A stretch of 20,277 nt of DNA, taken from JAYFNU01 sp964460755 (GTDB lineage Bacteria > Bacillota > Clostridia > Oscillospirales > Ruminococcaceae). The DNA lies in contig CAYWQL010000027.1 of NCBI GenBank assembly GCA_964460755.1, positions 1-20,277 on the forward strand, in the 5' to 3' direction. The notes under the pieces were generated by a model. That model was not told the DNA's origin. It did no database searches and worked only from the letters and a program-made list of their open reading frames with translations. Made by a program: the position numbers and the translations under genes. Positions within the stretch are counted from its first letter, which is position 1; each line of letters begins with the position of its first letter. Below, in pieces: positions 1 through 7,876 of the stretch.

Positions 1-1
1 C

Positions 2-913
2 AACAATGAAAGCTTCGCGGGGTGGAGTGTGAATGGAAGCGGCGGGAGCATTATAACGGACACGAATGCAAAAAACCGCACGATAAACTTTACGATGCCC
101 GATACAACAATAACGCTCGTCGCAAATTATATTCCTGTTGTGAGCAAGGTGGCAATTACTTTGGATGAACCCGAGGCAGGAAAGCCTCTCAAAACTACGG
201 TAAATAGCTGCAAAGCCACTGTTACTGTGGAAAACGATGTTGATTCTTCATATCTTAATGTAGTATGGCTTCCCACAGGGAATGTCGCCAAATGGAACAC
301 AGAGTATTCGGCGTTTGTCATACTCTCAGAGCAGGCATTCACAGATATGGCGTTTGCTTTTTCGAACGATTTAGAGGTCAAAGTGAATAACGAGGTCATT
401 TCACAGGAAAATATCGTGACTGATTTTAACACGGGGTTGGTTGCCTGCCTTGTATCCTTTGAGCCTACACCAAAGGCAAAAATGACCCGCATTACGCCAC
501 TTAAGGATATTACAGGCATAAATAACGGTACGCAGTTTGAAAATATCCCACTTCCGACCGAGGTGAGTGTTGATATTGAAGGAGGCGGAAATGCCGTGAC
601 TGCGGTTACATGGGAAGCGCCCGCTTTGAATGAATACGATGCATCAAATAAAGGACAGCAGACCTTCAGGGTAAAGGGCACTATTGCGCTGCCCTCGTAT
701 ATCACCGCCGAAAATGACGCGGCAAAAACCGTCTATATCGGAGTTTCAGTAAATCCTTTCTTTACAAAACCCGAAAATACGACGTCTTCTGCGCCAAATA
801 CGGGCGACCGTTCGCAGGTGTGGTTATGGGTATGTTCAGCGACATTGTCTTTGATGGGCATTGCCGCAAGCGCTGTTGTGCTGGAGAAATTGAAAAAACG
901 AGCAAATAGCTAA
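2..913 (+). CDS. Wall-anchored surface protein, C-terminal part (5' truncated)
   Basis: Only the last 303 residues are in the window; the frame is open from base 2, so the N-terminus lies outside. Visible residues 1-45 (NESFAGW ... INFTMPDTTITLVANY) look like the end of a divergent InlB B-type repeat (F-x-GW, then T-F-x-MP). Residues about 50-160 form an unassigned beta-rich module, and about 165-250 resemble a bacterial Ig-like (Big_4 type) domain. The tail is a sorting-signal arrangement: a Thr/Ser/Pro linker, APNTGD (residues 264-269), a hydrophobic segment of about 20 residues, and a basic end (EKLKKRANS). It is therefore likely exported and either sortase-linked or held by its tail. The anchor is not canonical LPxTG (Ala replaces Leu). 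The ligand or function cannot be told from this fragment; adhesion or carbohydrate binding is a guess. Confidence 0.8.
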   Translation, partial: NNESFAGWSVNGSGGSIITDTNAKNRTINFTMPDTTITLVANYIPVVSKVAITLDEPEAGKPLKTTVNSCKATVTVENDVDSSYLNVVWLPTGNVAKWNTEYSAFVILSEQAFTDMAFAFSNDLEVKVNNEVISQENIVTDFNTGLVACLVSFEPTPKAKMTRITPLKDITGINNGTQFENIPLPTEVSVDIEGGGNAVTAVTWEAPALNEYDASNKGQQTFRVKGTIALPSYITAENDAAKTVYIGVSVNPFFTKPENTTSSAPNTGDRSQVWLWVCSATLSLMGIAASAVVLEKLKKRANS

Positions 914-925
914 TAAAATTAAATT

Positions 926-1007
926 AAAAAACGACTGTAATTCGGATAATTAATTTTCAGCAATAAAGCTGTGATTAAAATTGATTATTATGAAGCTGTC
1001 GTTTTTT
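926..1007 (+). terminator. Long hairpin terminator after surface protein
   Basis: An outer 10-bp stem pairs AAAAAACGAC (926-935) with GTCGTTTTTT (998-1007). An inner 12-bp stem pairs 946-957 with 977-988 (one G-T), and CAGC/GCTG (958-961 with 968-971) caps it. The structure ends in a T run, as expected for an intrinsic terminator. It is unusually long and A/T-rich; the outer A and T runs would let it work on either strand. Confidence 0.7.
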
Positions 1008-1039
1008 GTTGATTTTGAATGAAATTTACTCTTTAGTTA

Positions 1040-1069
1040 ATGACTTTGTCGGCTTTATTGTGGTATACT
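1040..1069 (+). promoter_or_regulatory. Probable sigma-A promoter of the galK operon
   Basis: TATACT at 1064-1069 is preceded by TGG, giving an extended -10 (TGnTATACT). An ATGACT at 1040-1045 lies 18 bases upstream as a weak -35. Transcription would start near 1076, leaving a leader of about 50 bases before galK. No regulator operator is recognised. Confidence 0.5.
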
Positions 1070-1125
1070 TTATTTATAAAGACGCTTGCTACAAGACTTT
1101 TTTATTTTAACGGGAGCAGTGGGTT

Positions 1126-2397
1126 ATGAACGCATCAGAGCTTATTGAGAAGCTTAAAAAGGGTGGCTGTGACGAAAGGCTTCGGGAGGTCTATTTCGAA
1201 GGATTTTCGGCGCAGAAGCAACGGCTAATCGGTCTTGCCGAACGCTTCATAAAGGAGTTTGGAGATAGCGAAGAAGTCGGCGTTTACAGCGCGCCGGGAA
1301 GAAGCGAAATCGGCGGCAACCACACCGACCATCAGCTTGGCAACGTTATCGCCGCTTCTATCTCGCTCGATATTTTGGCGGTCGCGGCGCCAAACGAAAC
1401 AAAGAAGGTAAAGGTGCTTTCCGAGGGCTTTTCGCCCTGCGAAATTAATTTGTCCAAGCTTTCACCGGACAAAAAGGAAGCCAACACAACGAACGCCCTG
1501 ATAAGAGGGGTTATGGCGGCGTATAATAATCGCGGCTACAAGCTCGGCGGCTTCAATGCCGTGACAAATTCCGAAATACCCGCAGGAAGCGGCCTTTCAA
1601 CCTCGGCGGCGTTTGAGGTGCTTATCGGAAATATAGCGAACAGCCTTTTCGCGAACGGCGAAATCAATTCGACCGAAATCGCAAAGATTGGGCAGTTCGC
1701 AGAGAACGAGTATTTTATGAAGCCTTGCGGTCTTATGGACCAGCTCGCTTCGTCGACGGGCGGCTTTGTCGCGATAGACTTTTTTGAGCCTGAGAATCCC
1801 GTCATAAAGCGTTTTAACTTCGATTTACAAAAGAACGGATTTTCGCTTTGCATAACCAACGCGGGTGGCTCCCACGCCGACCTTACCGACGAATACGCCG
1901 CCATAACGAATGAGATAAAGACGGTCTGCCAGTTCTTCGGAGTAAGACATTTGAGCCGCGTCGACGAAAAGGAATTTTATTCGCGCGTTGGCGAGCTTCG
2001 CGAAAAGGTGTCCGACCGCGCTATAACAAGGTCAATACACTTTTTCGCTGAAAACAAGCGGGCAAAGAAGGAATTTACCGCTCTGAAAAATAACGACATC
2101 AGCCTTTTCCTTGAGCTTGTTATCGAATCAGGTTTTTCGTCGTTTATGTATCTTCAAAATATTTTTCCAGCCGACGTGAATGAAAGAAGTCTTTCGCTTG
2201 GGCTTGCGCTTAGTGAAAAGCTGCTTCGCGGACGCGGCGCGTGGCGGGTGCACGGCGGTGGCTTTGCCGGTACGTTTTTAGCTTTCGTGCCGCTGGACTT
2301 GACCGACAAATACATAAAGGAAATGAACAAAGCTTTCGGCGAGGGAAGCTGCCGCAGTCTTTCGGTGCGACCCTTCGGCGGAATAAGATTAATATAA
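1126..2397 (+). CDS. galK: Galactokinase
   Basis: GHMP-family kinase, 423 residues. It phosphorylates galactose at C1 with ATP in the cytoplasm, the entry step of the Leloir pathway. The galactokinase signature GRSEIGGNHTDHQ is at residues 58-70. The ATP-binding GHMP motif PAGSGLSTSAA is at 152-162, the catalytic-base Asp lies in CGLMDQ (Asp205), and the C-terminal motif VHGGGFAGT is at 375-383. It is somewhat longer than E. coli GalK (about 380 residues). The ATG start is supported by GGGAG at 1112-1116, nine bases upstream. It is the first gene of a four-gene unit; the last gene, an alpha-galactosidase, would supply its galactose. No galT or galE is in view. The GRSE signature argues against another GHMP kinase, though close relatives such as N-acetylgalactosamine kinases cannot be fully excluded. 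Confidence 0.93.
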   Translation: MNASELIEKLKKGGCDERLREVYFEGFSAQKQRLIGLAERFIKEFGDSEEVGVYSAPGRSEIGGNHTDHQLGNVIAASISLDILAVAAPNETKKVKVLSEGFSPCEINLSKLSPDKKEANTTNALIRGVMAAYNNRGYKLGGFNAVTNSEIPAGSGLSTSAAFEVLIGNIANSLFANGEINSTEIAKIGQFAENEYFMKPCGLMDQLASSTGGFVAIDFFEPENPVIKRFNFDLQKNGFSLCITNAGGSHADLTDEYAAITNEIKTVCQFFGVRHLSRVDEKEFYSRVGELREKVSDRAITRSIHFFAENKRAKKEFTALKNNDISLFLELVIESGFSSFMYLQNIFPADVNERSLSLGLALSEKLLRGRGAWRVHGGGFAGTFLAFVPLDLTDKYIKEMNKAFGEGSCRSLSVRPFGGIRLI

Positions 2398-2410
2398 AAA
2401 GGAGCGTGCT

Positions 2411-3703
2411 ATGAACGGTTTTAAGCTTAAAGAGGGCTTTTTGCTTGGTGTTGCAACCGCCGCGACCCAGATTGAGGGCGGCGAAACGGACAACAACTGG
2501 TTAGATTGGTACAAGAAGGGCAACATAAGCGACGGAAGCTCACCCGCCCGCGCGAATGACCATTATAACCGCTACGAAGAGGATATCAGTTTAATGAAAT
2601 CGCTCGATATCGAGGTCTGCCGCTTCGGGATAGAGTGGGCGCGAATTGAGCCCGAGGACGGAGCTTTCGACGACGCGGCGATAGAGCATTATCGCAAGGA
2701 AATTAAGCTTATGATAAAAAGCGGGATAAAACCGCTTTTGACCCTTCATCATTTTTCAAATCCTATGTGGTTCGAGCGAAAGGGCGGATTTGAAAACGAG
2801 GAAAACATTCCGATATTTTTGCGCTTTGTCGAAAAGGCGGTGCTCTCGTTTGGCGACCTTGTGAGTGATTATAACACGATAAACGAGCCTAACGTTTATG
2901 CTATGAACGGATACTTTTTCGGTGTTTGGCCGCCGGCTAAGAAATCTATGGCGGCGGCGGCGAAGGTTATGTCGGTTATGACTGCCTGCCACATAAAATC
3001 GTATGAAATTATCCACAGAGTACGAAGCGAGATGGGCTTTGACGACTCAAACGTAAGCTTCGCTAATCACGTTCGCGCCTTTGTGCCGAAAAGAAAAAAC
3101 AATCTGTGGGATAGATTCTGCTCGAGCTTTTCCGAAAACTTTTTTCAGGGCGCCATAACGAAGGCAATGTGTACGGGAGTATGCAGCTTTCCGCTAAAAA
3201 AAATCGGAAGCTATCAAAAGGGCGTTTACTGTGACTATATCGCCGTGAACTACTATACCCGCTCGAGCGTAAAGGGGCTTAGCGACAGCGTTAAGGACAA
3301 CGCGCCCGTGAATGATTTGGGGTGGGAGATTTATCCCGACGGTATCGTTGAATGCGCAAAAAAGCTTTATGCCGTGGTGAAAAAGCCCATTTATGTTACA
3401 GAGAATGGAACCTGCGACGCGTCGGACAGCTTCAGAAGCAGATATGTTTATGAGCATCTAAAGGCGATAAGCGAAAGCGAGCTTCCGTTTGAGCGGTACT
3501 ATCAATGGTGCTTTTGCGACAACTTCGAATGGGTCGAGGGGGAAAGCGCCCGCTTCGGAATAGTATATGTCGATTACGAAACGCAAAAGAGAACGGTTAA
3601 AAAGAGCGGCGAATTTTACAAAAAAATCATACTTGACAAGGGCGTGAGCGAAAAGCTTTACGACGAATATGTCAAGGACCAAAAATACAACTATAACAAC
3701 TGA
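2411..3703 (+). CDS. GH1 beta-glycosidase (beta-glucosidase/galactosidase type)
   Basis: Glycoside hydrolase family 1, 430 residues, close to the usual 440-480. It is a retaining hydrolase of terminal beta-linked glucose or galactose. The N-terminal signature FLLGVATAATQIEGG is at residues 10-24. The acid/base Glu is in TINEPN (Glu159) and the nucleophile Glu in YVTENGT (Glu331). Near the C-terminus NFEWVEGESARFGIVYVD (371-388) carries the Glu-Trp pair typical of enzymes acting on free sugars; the Ser/Lys pattern used by 6-phospho-beta-glucosidases is not evident. This suggests non-phosphorylated substrates brought in by an ABC or ion-coupled system rather than a PTS. There is no signal peptide. 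The gene starts 13 bases after galK with AAAAAGGAG just upstream, so the two are almost certainly co-transcribed. Exact substrate cannot be read from the sequence. Confidence 0.9.
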   Translation: MNGFKLKEGFLLGVATAATQIEGGETDNNWLDWYKKGNISDGSSPARANDHYNRYEEDISLMKSLDIEVCRFGIEWARIEPEDGAFDDAAIEHYRKEIKLMIKSGIKPLLTLHHFSNPMWFERKGGFENEENIPIFLRFVEKAVLSFGDLVSDYNTINEPNVYAMNGYFFGVWPPAKKSMAAAAKVMSVMTACHIKSYEIIHRVRSEMGFDDSNVSFANHVRAFVPKRKNNLWDRFCSSFSENFFQGAITKAMCTGVCSFPLKKIGSYQKGVYCDYIAVNYYTRSSVKGLSDSVKDNAPVNDLGWEIYPDGIVECAKKLYAVVKKPIYVTENGTCDASDSFRSRYVYEHLKAISESELPFERYYQWCFCDNFEWVEGESARFGIVYVDYETQKRTVKKSGEFYKKIILDKGVSEKLYDEYVKDQKYNYNN

Positions 3704-3721
3704 TTAAGAGGTGACAACGGT

Positions 3722-5347
3722 ATGGTAAGCTGGTGGAAGGAACAGGTTGTTTATCAGATTTATCCAAGAAGCTTTCAGGACACGAACGGCGACGGAATAG
3801 GGGATATTCCCGGTATTATAAAGCATCTTGACGACCTAAAGGCTTTGGGCGTGGGGATACTTTGGCTTTCCCCCGTATATCGCTCGCCCAACGCTGACAA
3901 CGGATACGACATAAGCGACTATCGCGACATAAACCCCGAATACGGAACTATGGCGGATATGGATAAGCTTATCGCCGAGGCAAAGAAACGGGACATAAGG
4001 ATAATCATGGACCTGGTGGTCAATCATACCTCCGACGAGCACGAATGGTTCCAAAAGAGCAGACGGCGTGAGAAGGGGTACGAGGACTACTACATATGGA
4101 AGCCGAAACGCGAGGATGGAAAGCTTCCGAACAACTGGACGTCGTTTTTTGCCGAGGACGCATGGGAGTTCGACGAGGTAAGGGGGGAATACTATCTTCA
4201 TCTATTCGCGAAAAAGCAGCCCGACCTCAACTACAACAACCCAAAGGTTTTGGAGGAGGTCAAAGGTCTTATGCGTTTTTGGCTCGACAAGGGCGTGTCG
4301 GGCTTTCGATGCGACGTAATCAATATTCTTTATAAAACCTCGCTCAATAACGGGCGAAAGAAAATCGCCCTTACGGGGAGCGAATACTATTTAAGCCAAG
4401 AGGGTCTTCACGAAATTCTTCGAACCCTTCGTCGCGAGGTGCTTGACGATTATGACTGCTTCACCGTCGGTGAGACTGTTTTCGTCACCCCGAAAATGGC
4501 GCGCGACCTTTGTGACGACAGCCGAAAAGAGCTCAATATGGTGTTTCAGTTCGAGCTTATGGGGGTCGATTCATATTTCTTGAAATATTTTCGACGTCCA
4601 TTTAGCGCCAAGCGTCTTGGAAAGATAGCGACCAAGTGGCAAAACGAGCTTTCGTGGAACGCCAATTATCTTGAAAACCACGACCAGCCACGAAGCGTTT
4701 CCCGCTTCGGCGACGAGGGAAAGTATTGGGCGCAGTCGGCGAAGCTTCTTGCCGTTATGCTTCTCACCCTTCGCGGAACGCCTTATATCTATCAGGGCGA
4801 AGAAATCGGTATGACAAACTTTGATTATACGACGATAAATCAGCTTGACGACGTAGAATCCAAGAACGTATACAACCTGTTCGATAAGCTCGGAGTTCCC
4901 GACAAAATGAAATGGAACATCGTTAAGCGCACCTCCCGCGACAATGCGAGAACTCCCGTTCAGTGGAACGACGGCAAAAACGCAGGCTTTTCAAAGGGCA
5001 ACCCGTGGCTTGGGGTAAACTCGAACTATACCGACATCAACTATGAAGCGCAAAAGAAGGATGAAAACTCCGTTCTGAGCTTCTACAAGAAAATGATAGC
5101 GTATAGGAAAAATTCCGAGCTTCTCATAACCGGCACATATAAGCTTGTTGAGGCGTCAAAGCATATTTTCGCCTACGAGCGGGCGCTCGGCGACGAAAAG
5201 CTGCTTATAATACTTAATTTTTCAGCAAAAAATAAAATCGTCGATTATATCGGCGAGGTTGCGTTTTCAAACACCGACCGCCGCATTTTTAACGGCACGA
5301 TGTTTCCTTATGAGGCGGTAATTTTAAAGGAGGCGAAGCGCAGGTAA
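3722..5347 (+). CDS. GH13 alpha-glucosidase (oligo-1,6-glucosidase type)
   Basis: Family GH13 (subfamily 31-like), 541 residues, normal length. It hydrolyses alpha-linked glucose from the non-reducing end of short oligosaccharides in the cytoplasm. The N-terminus WWKEQVVYQIYPRSFQD (residues 4-20) is characteristic. The conserved regions follow in order: DLVVNHTS (97-104), QPDLNYNNP (166-174), GFRCDVIN with nucleophile Asp198 (194-201), VGETVF with acid/base Glu251 (249-254), and ENHDQPR with stabilising Asp321 (318-324). Val199 after the nucleophile is the residue linked in this family to alpha-1,6 (isomaltose) specificity, where maltases tend to have Thr or Ala. It follows the GH1 gene by 18 bases with AGAGGTG as ribosome site, and its TAA shares one base with the next ATG. 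Trehalose-6-phosphate hydrolase or dextran glucosidase are alternatives. Confidence 0.92.
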   Translation: MVSWWKEQVVYQIYPRSFQDTNGDGIGDIPGIIKHLDDLKALGVGILWLSPVYRSPNADNGYDISDYRDINPEYGTMADMDKLIAEAKKRDIRIIMDLVVNHTSDEHEWFQKSRRREKGYEDYYIWKPKREDGKLPNNWTSFFAEDAWEFDEVRGEYYLHLFAKKQPDLNYNNPKVLEEVKGLMRFWLDKGVSGFRCDVINILYKTSLNNGRKKIALTGSEYYLSQEGLHEILRTLRREVLDDYDCFTVGETVFVTPKMARDLCDDSRKELNMVFQFELMGVDSYFLKYFRRPFSAKRLGKIATKWQNELSWNANYLENHDQPRSVSRFGDEGKYWAQSAKLLAVMLLTLRGTPYIYQGEEIGMTNFDYTTINQLDDVESKNVYNLFDKLGVPDKMKWNIVKRTSRDNARTPVQWNDGKNAGFSKGNPWLGVNSNYTDINYEAQKKDENSVLSFYKKMIAYRKNSELLITGTYKLVEASKHIFAYERALGDEKLLIILNFSAKNKIVDYIGEVAFSNTDRRIFNGTMFPYEAVILKEAKRR

Positions 5348-7686
5348 TGATTGAAATAAAGGACGGCGTTTTTCGCCTGTCGACCGAAAAGACAAGCTAC
5401 TGGTTTCGCACGACGAAATTCAACCACCTTGAAGCGGTCTATTACGGAAAAAAGCTTCCGAACGACCAGGACGTTGAGCCGCTTGCCTTCAAGACCGAAA
5501 TTGAGCTTGGAAGCAGTGTGCTTTACGACCAAAGCGACAGGACATACTGCCTTGATACAAAGTGTCTTGAGTGGTCGGGAGTGGGACGCGGCGACTATCG
5601 TCAAACGCCCTGCGAAATAAGAATGCCCGACGGAAGCTTCGAAAACGATTTTCTTTATAAAAGCTATGAAATAAAAAAAGGCTTTATTAAGCCTCAAACC
5701 CTGCCGTCGGCGTATGGCGACGAAACCGACTGTGAAACTCTCATTGTTACCCTTGAGGACGAATCTAACAAAACCGAATTAAAGCTTTTTTACACCGTCT
5801 TTGAAAAAACGAACGTAATTACACGGCGCGCCGTTTTAAAAAACGGTAACGGTAATCCGCTTTTAATTCGGCGGCTTATGAGTATGTCGCTTGATATGCC
5901 TAATAAGGGGTATAAGCTCGTTACCTTCGACGGCTCGTGGATACGCGAGGCGAACAGGCACGACCGCGCTCTTCAATATGGCTTATATGTAAATTCGTCA
6001 ACGACAGGGGCGAGCAGTAACCGCCACAACCCCGGCTTTTTACTCGCGAGCGAAAGGGCAAATGAGGAAAGGGGCGAGGTGTACGGGTTTAATCTCGTTT
6101 ACAGCGGCAACCACTACGGCGGGGCGGAGCTTTCAATATATGACGTAGTTCGGGTACAGCTTGGGATAAACCCCTACTGCTTCGAGTGGGAGCTGCGCTC
6201 CGGCGAAAGCTTCGAGACGCCCGAGGCGATAATGACCTTTAGCGATAACGGCTTTAACGGGTTGAGCCACAATTTTCATGATTTTATTAACGAGCATATT
6301 GTGCGAGGAGATTGGAAAGGGAAGGAACGTCCCGTTCTTATCAACAACTGGGAATCAAGTTTTTTTAAGTTTACCCGAGGAAAACTCCTCGGTCTTGCGC
6401 GACGGGCAAAAAAGCTTGGCGTAGAGCTTTTTGTGCTCGACGACGGCTGGTTCGGAAAGCGGAACAGCGACACGGCGGGACTTGGGGATTATTCTGTCAA
6501 CAAAAAGAAGCTCCCCTCGGGTATAAACGGCTTTTCAAAAAGCATAAAGAAAATGGGCTTGAGATTCGGGCTTTGGTTTGAACCCGAAATGGTCAATGAG
6601 GACAGCGACCTTTATCGAGCTCACCCCGAATATGCCGTCGTGACCGCCGGAAAAAAGCCTACACTCGGGCGCAACCAGCTTGTGCTGGATTTGTGTAATA
6701 AGGACGTGCGTGATTATATCGTCGACAACGTTTCAAGGGTGCTTGACGAGGCGGATATCGACTATGTTAAATGGGATATGAACCGTCATATAAGCGACGC
6801 GTGTTCAAAAACGCTAACCAATCAGGGAGAGTTTTATCACCGCTATATTCTCGGGCTTTATGAAACGCTTTCGCGCATTTTTTACGCTCGTCCGAACATT
6901 CTTTTTGAAAGCTGTTCGAGCGGGGGCAATCGCTTCGACCTCGGTATGCTTTGCTTTTGCCAACAGGTGTGGGCGTCGGACGACACCGACCCGGTTGAGC
7001 GGTTAAAGATACAGGGCGGGCTGTCCTATCTTTATCCTCTTTCGACTATGGGGGCGCACGTTTCCTCGGCTCCTCATCAACAGACCCTTCGAAACACACC
7101 TCTTTCAACTCGTTTTAACGTCGCGTCGTTCGGTTGTCTTGGGTATGAATTCGACCTGAAGACGCTGACCAACGTCGAGCAAAAGGAGATACGCGAGCAA
7201 ATCGAGTTTTATAAAAAGCACCGCAAAACCCTCCAGTATGGAAAATTTTACAGAAACGACTATCCTAAGGACGGAAAAAGAATTTGGGAATGTGTTTCGG
7301 CGGACAAAACCGAGGCGGTCGCGGGCTTTTTTCAGATAACGACGAGCGCGAGCGAAGGGTACGATTACCTGCCGCTTGCGGGTCTTGAGGACAAGAAGCA
7401 GTATTCGATAAAAACCAAGCCTCAGCGCCTTTTTGTGAAAAGCTTTGGAGGGCTTGTTAAGCATCTTTTGCCGGTTGAGCTCAATCCCGACGGCTTTATC
7501 ATAAGAACGGCAAATAAGCTTTACGCGCTTACCGATTGCGTAGAGGAATACGAGGGCTATGGCGACGCGCTTATGAGCGGGGCTCGGCTTCATAATCAGT
7601 ATATGGGAACGGGTTACAGCGACAAGATAAGGATAATCGGCGATTTCGGCTCAAGTCTTTATGTGATAAACGAGAAAAAAGCATAA
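5347..7686 (+). CDS. GH36 alpha-galactosidase
   Basis: Family GH36 alpha-galactosidase, 779 residues, slightly longer than the common 720-750. It releases galactose from melibiose, raffinose, stachyose or similar alpha-galactosides. An N-terminal beta-supersandwich (about 1-320) precedes the (beta/alpha)8 barrel. Barrel motifs are LFVLDDGWFGKRNSD (361-375), GLWFEPEMVNEDSDLY (408-423) and VKWDMNRH with nucleophile Asp477 (474-481). The segment ESCSSGGNRFDLG (521-533) is followed by WASDDTDPVERL (542-553), which holds the acid/base Asp. There is no signal peptide, so it acts inside the cell. Its ATG (5347) overlaps the previous stop by one base (TAATG); a strong AAAGGAGG sits at 5327-5333 inside the upstream gene. 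Galactose from this enzyme feeds the galactokinase at the head of the operon. Confidence 0.95.
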   Translation: MIEIKDGVFRLSTEKTSYWFRTTKFNHLEAVYYGKKLPNDQDVEPLAFKTEIELGSSVLYDQSDRTYCLDTKCLEWSGVGRGDYRQTPCEIRMPDGSFENDFLYKSYEIKKGFIKPQTLPSAYGDETDCETLIVTLEDESNKTELKLFYTVFEKTNVITRRAVLKNGNGNPLLIRRLMSMSLDMPNKGYKLVTFDGSWIREANRHDRALQYGLYVNSSTTGASSNRHNPGFLLASERANEERGEVYGFNLVYSGNHYGGAELSIYDVVRVQLGINPYCFEWELRSGESFETPEAIMTFSDNGFNGLSHNFHDFINEHIVRGDWKGKERPVLINNWESSFFKFTRGKLLGLARRAKKLGVELFVLDDGWFGKRNSDTAGLGDYSVNKKKLPSGINGFSKSIKKMGLRFGLWFEPEMVNEDSDLYRAHPEYAVVTAGKKPTLGRNQLVLDLCNKDVRDYIVDNVSRVLDEADIDYVKWDMNRHISDACSKTLTNQGEFYHRYILGLYETLSRIFYARPNILFESCSSGGNRFDLGMLCFCQQVWASDDTDPVERLKIQGGLSYLYPLSTMGAHVSSAPHQQTLRNTPLSTRFNVASFGCLGYEFDLKTLTNVEQKEIREQIEFYKKHRKTLQYGKFYRNDYPKDGKRIWECVSADKTEAVAGFFQITTSASEGYDYLPLAGLEDKKQYSIKTKPQRLFVKSFGGLVKHLLPVELNPDGFIIRTANKLYALTDCVEEYEGYGDALMSGARLHNQYMGTGYSDKIRIIGDFGSSLYVINEKKA

Positions 7687-7781
7687 CCTTTTTATCGCTG
7701 AAATCGCGAAAATGCAAAAGTGCTTTTGAAAACGCAAAAGGAAACAGTAACAGTAAATAATTTATTTTTAAAATTTTGTGC

Positions 7782-7818
7782 AAACCGACGCTTTTTTAAA
7801 AAGTGTCGGTTTTTCATT
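7782..7818 (+). terminator. Rho-independent terminator of the sugar operon
   Basis: AAACCGACGCTTT (7782-7794) pairs with AAAGTGTCGGTTT (7800-7812, one G-T pair) around a short loop, followed by a T-rich tail. It ends the galK-GH1-GH13-GH36 unit. The bases between the alpha-galactosidase stop and this hairpin (7687-7781) show no gene. Confidence 0.8.
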
Positions 7819-7876
7819 TTTTTTATGATATATTATTTGTTAGAATACATCTTAAAACAGGTTAAAGGAACTGAAA

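Noticed and set aside
7710..7740. Short repeats of GCAAAAG and a CAAAAGTGCTTTTG dyad
   Set aside because: Too short and A/T-rich to separate from chance.
7818..7846. Possible promoter for the PlsC/GltS-like pair (TAGAAT at 7841-7846)
   Set aside because: The -10 is acceptable but the 17-base upstream hexamer is only TTTTTT, and the region is A/T-rich enough for chance matches. A promoter is expected after the terminator, but I cannot place it with confidence.
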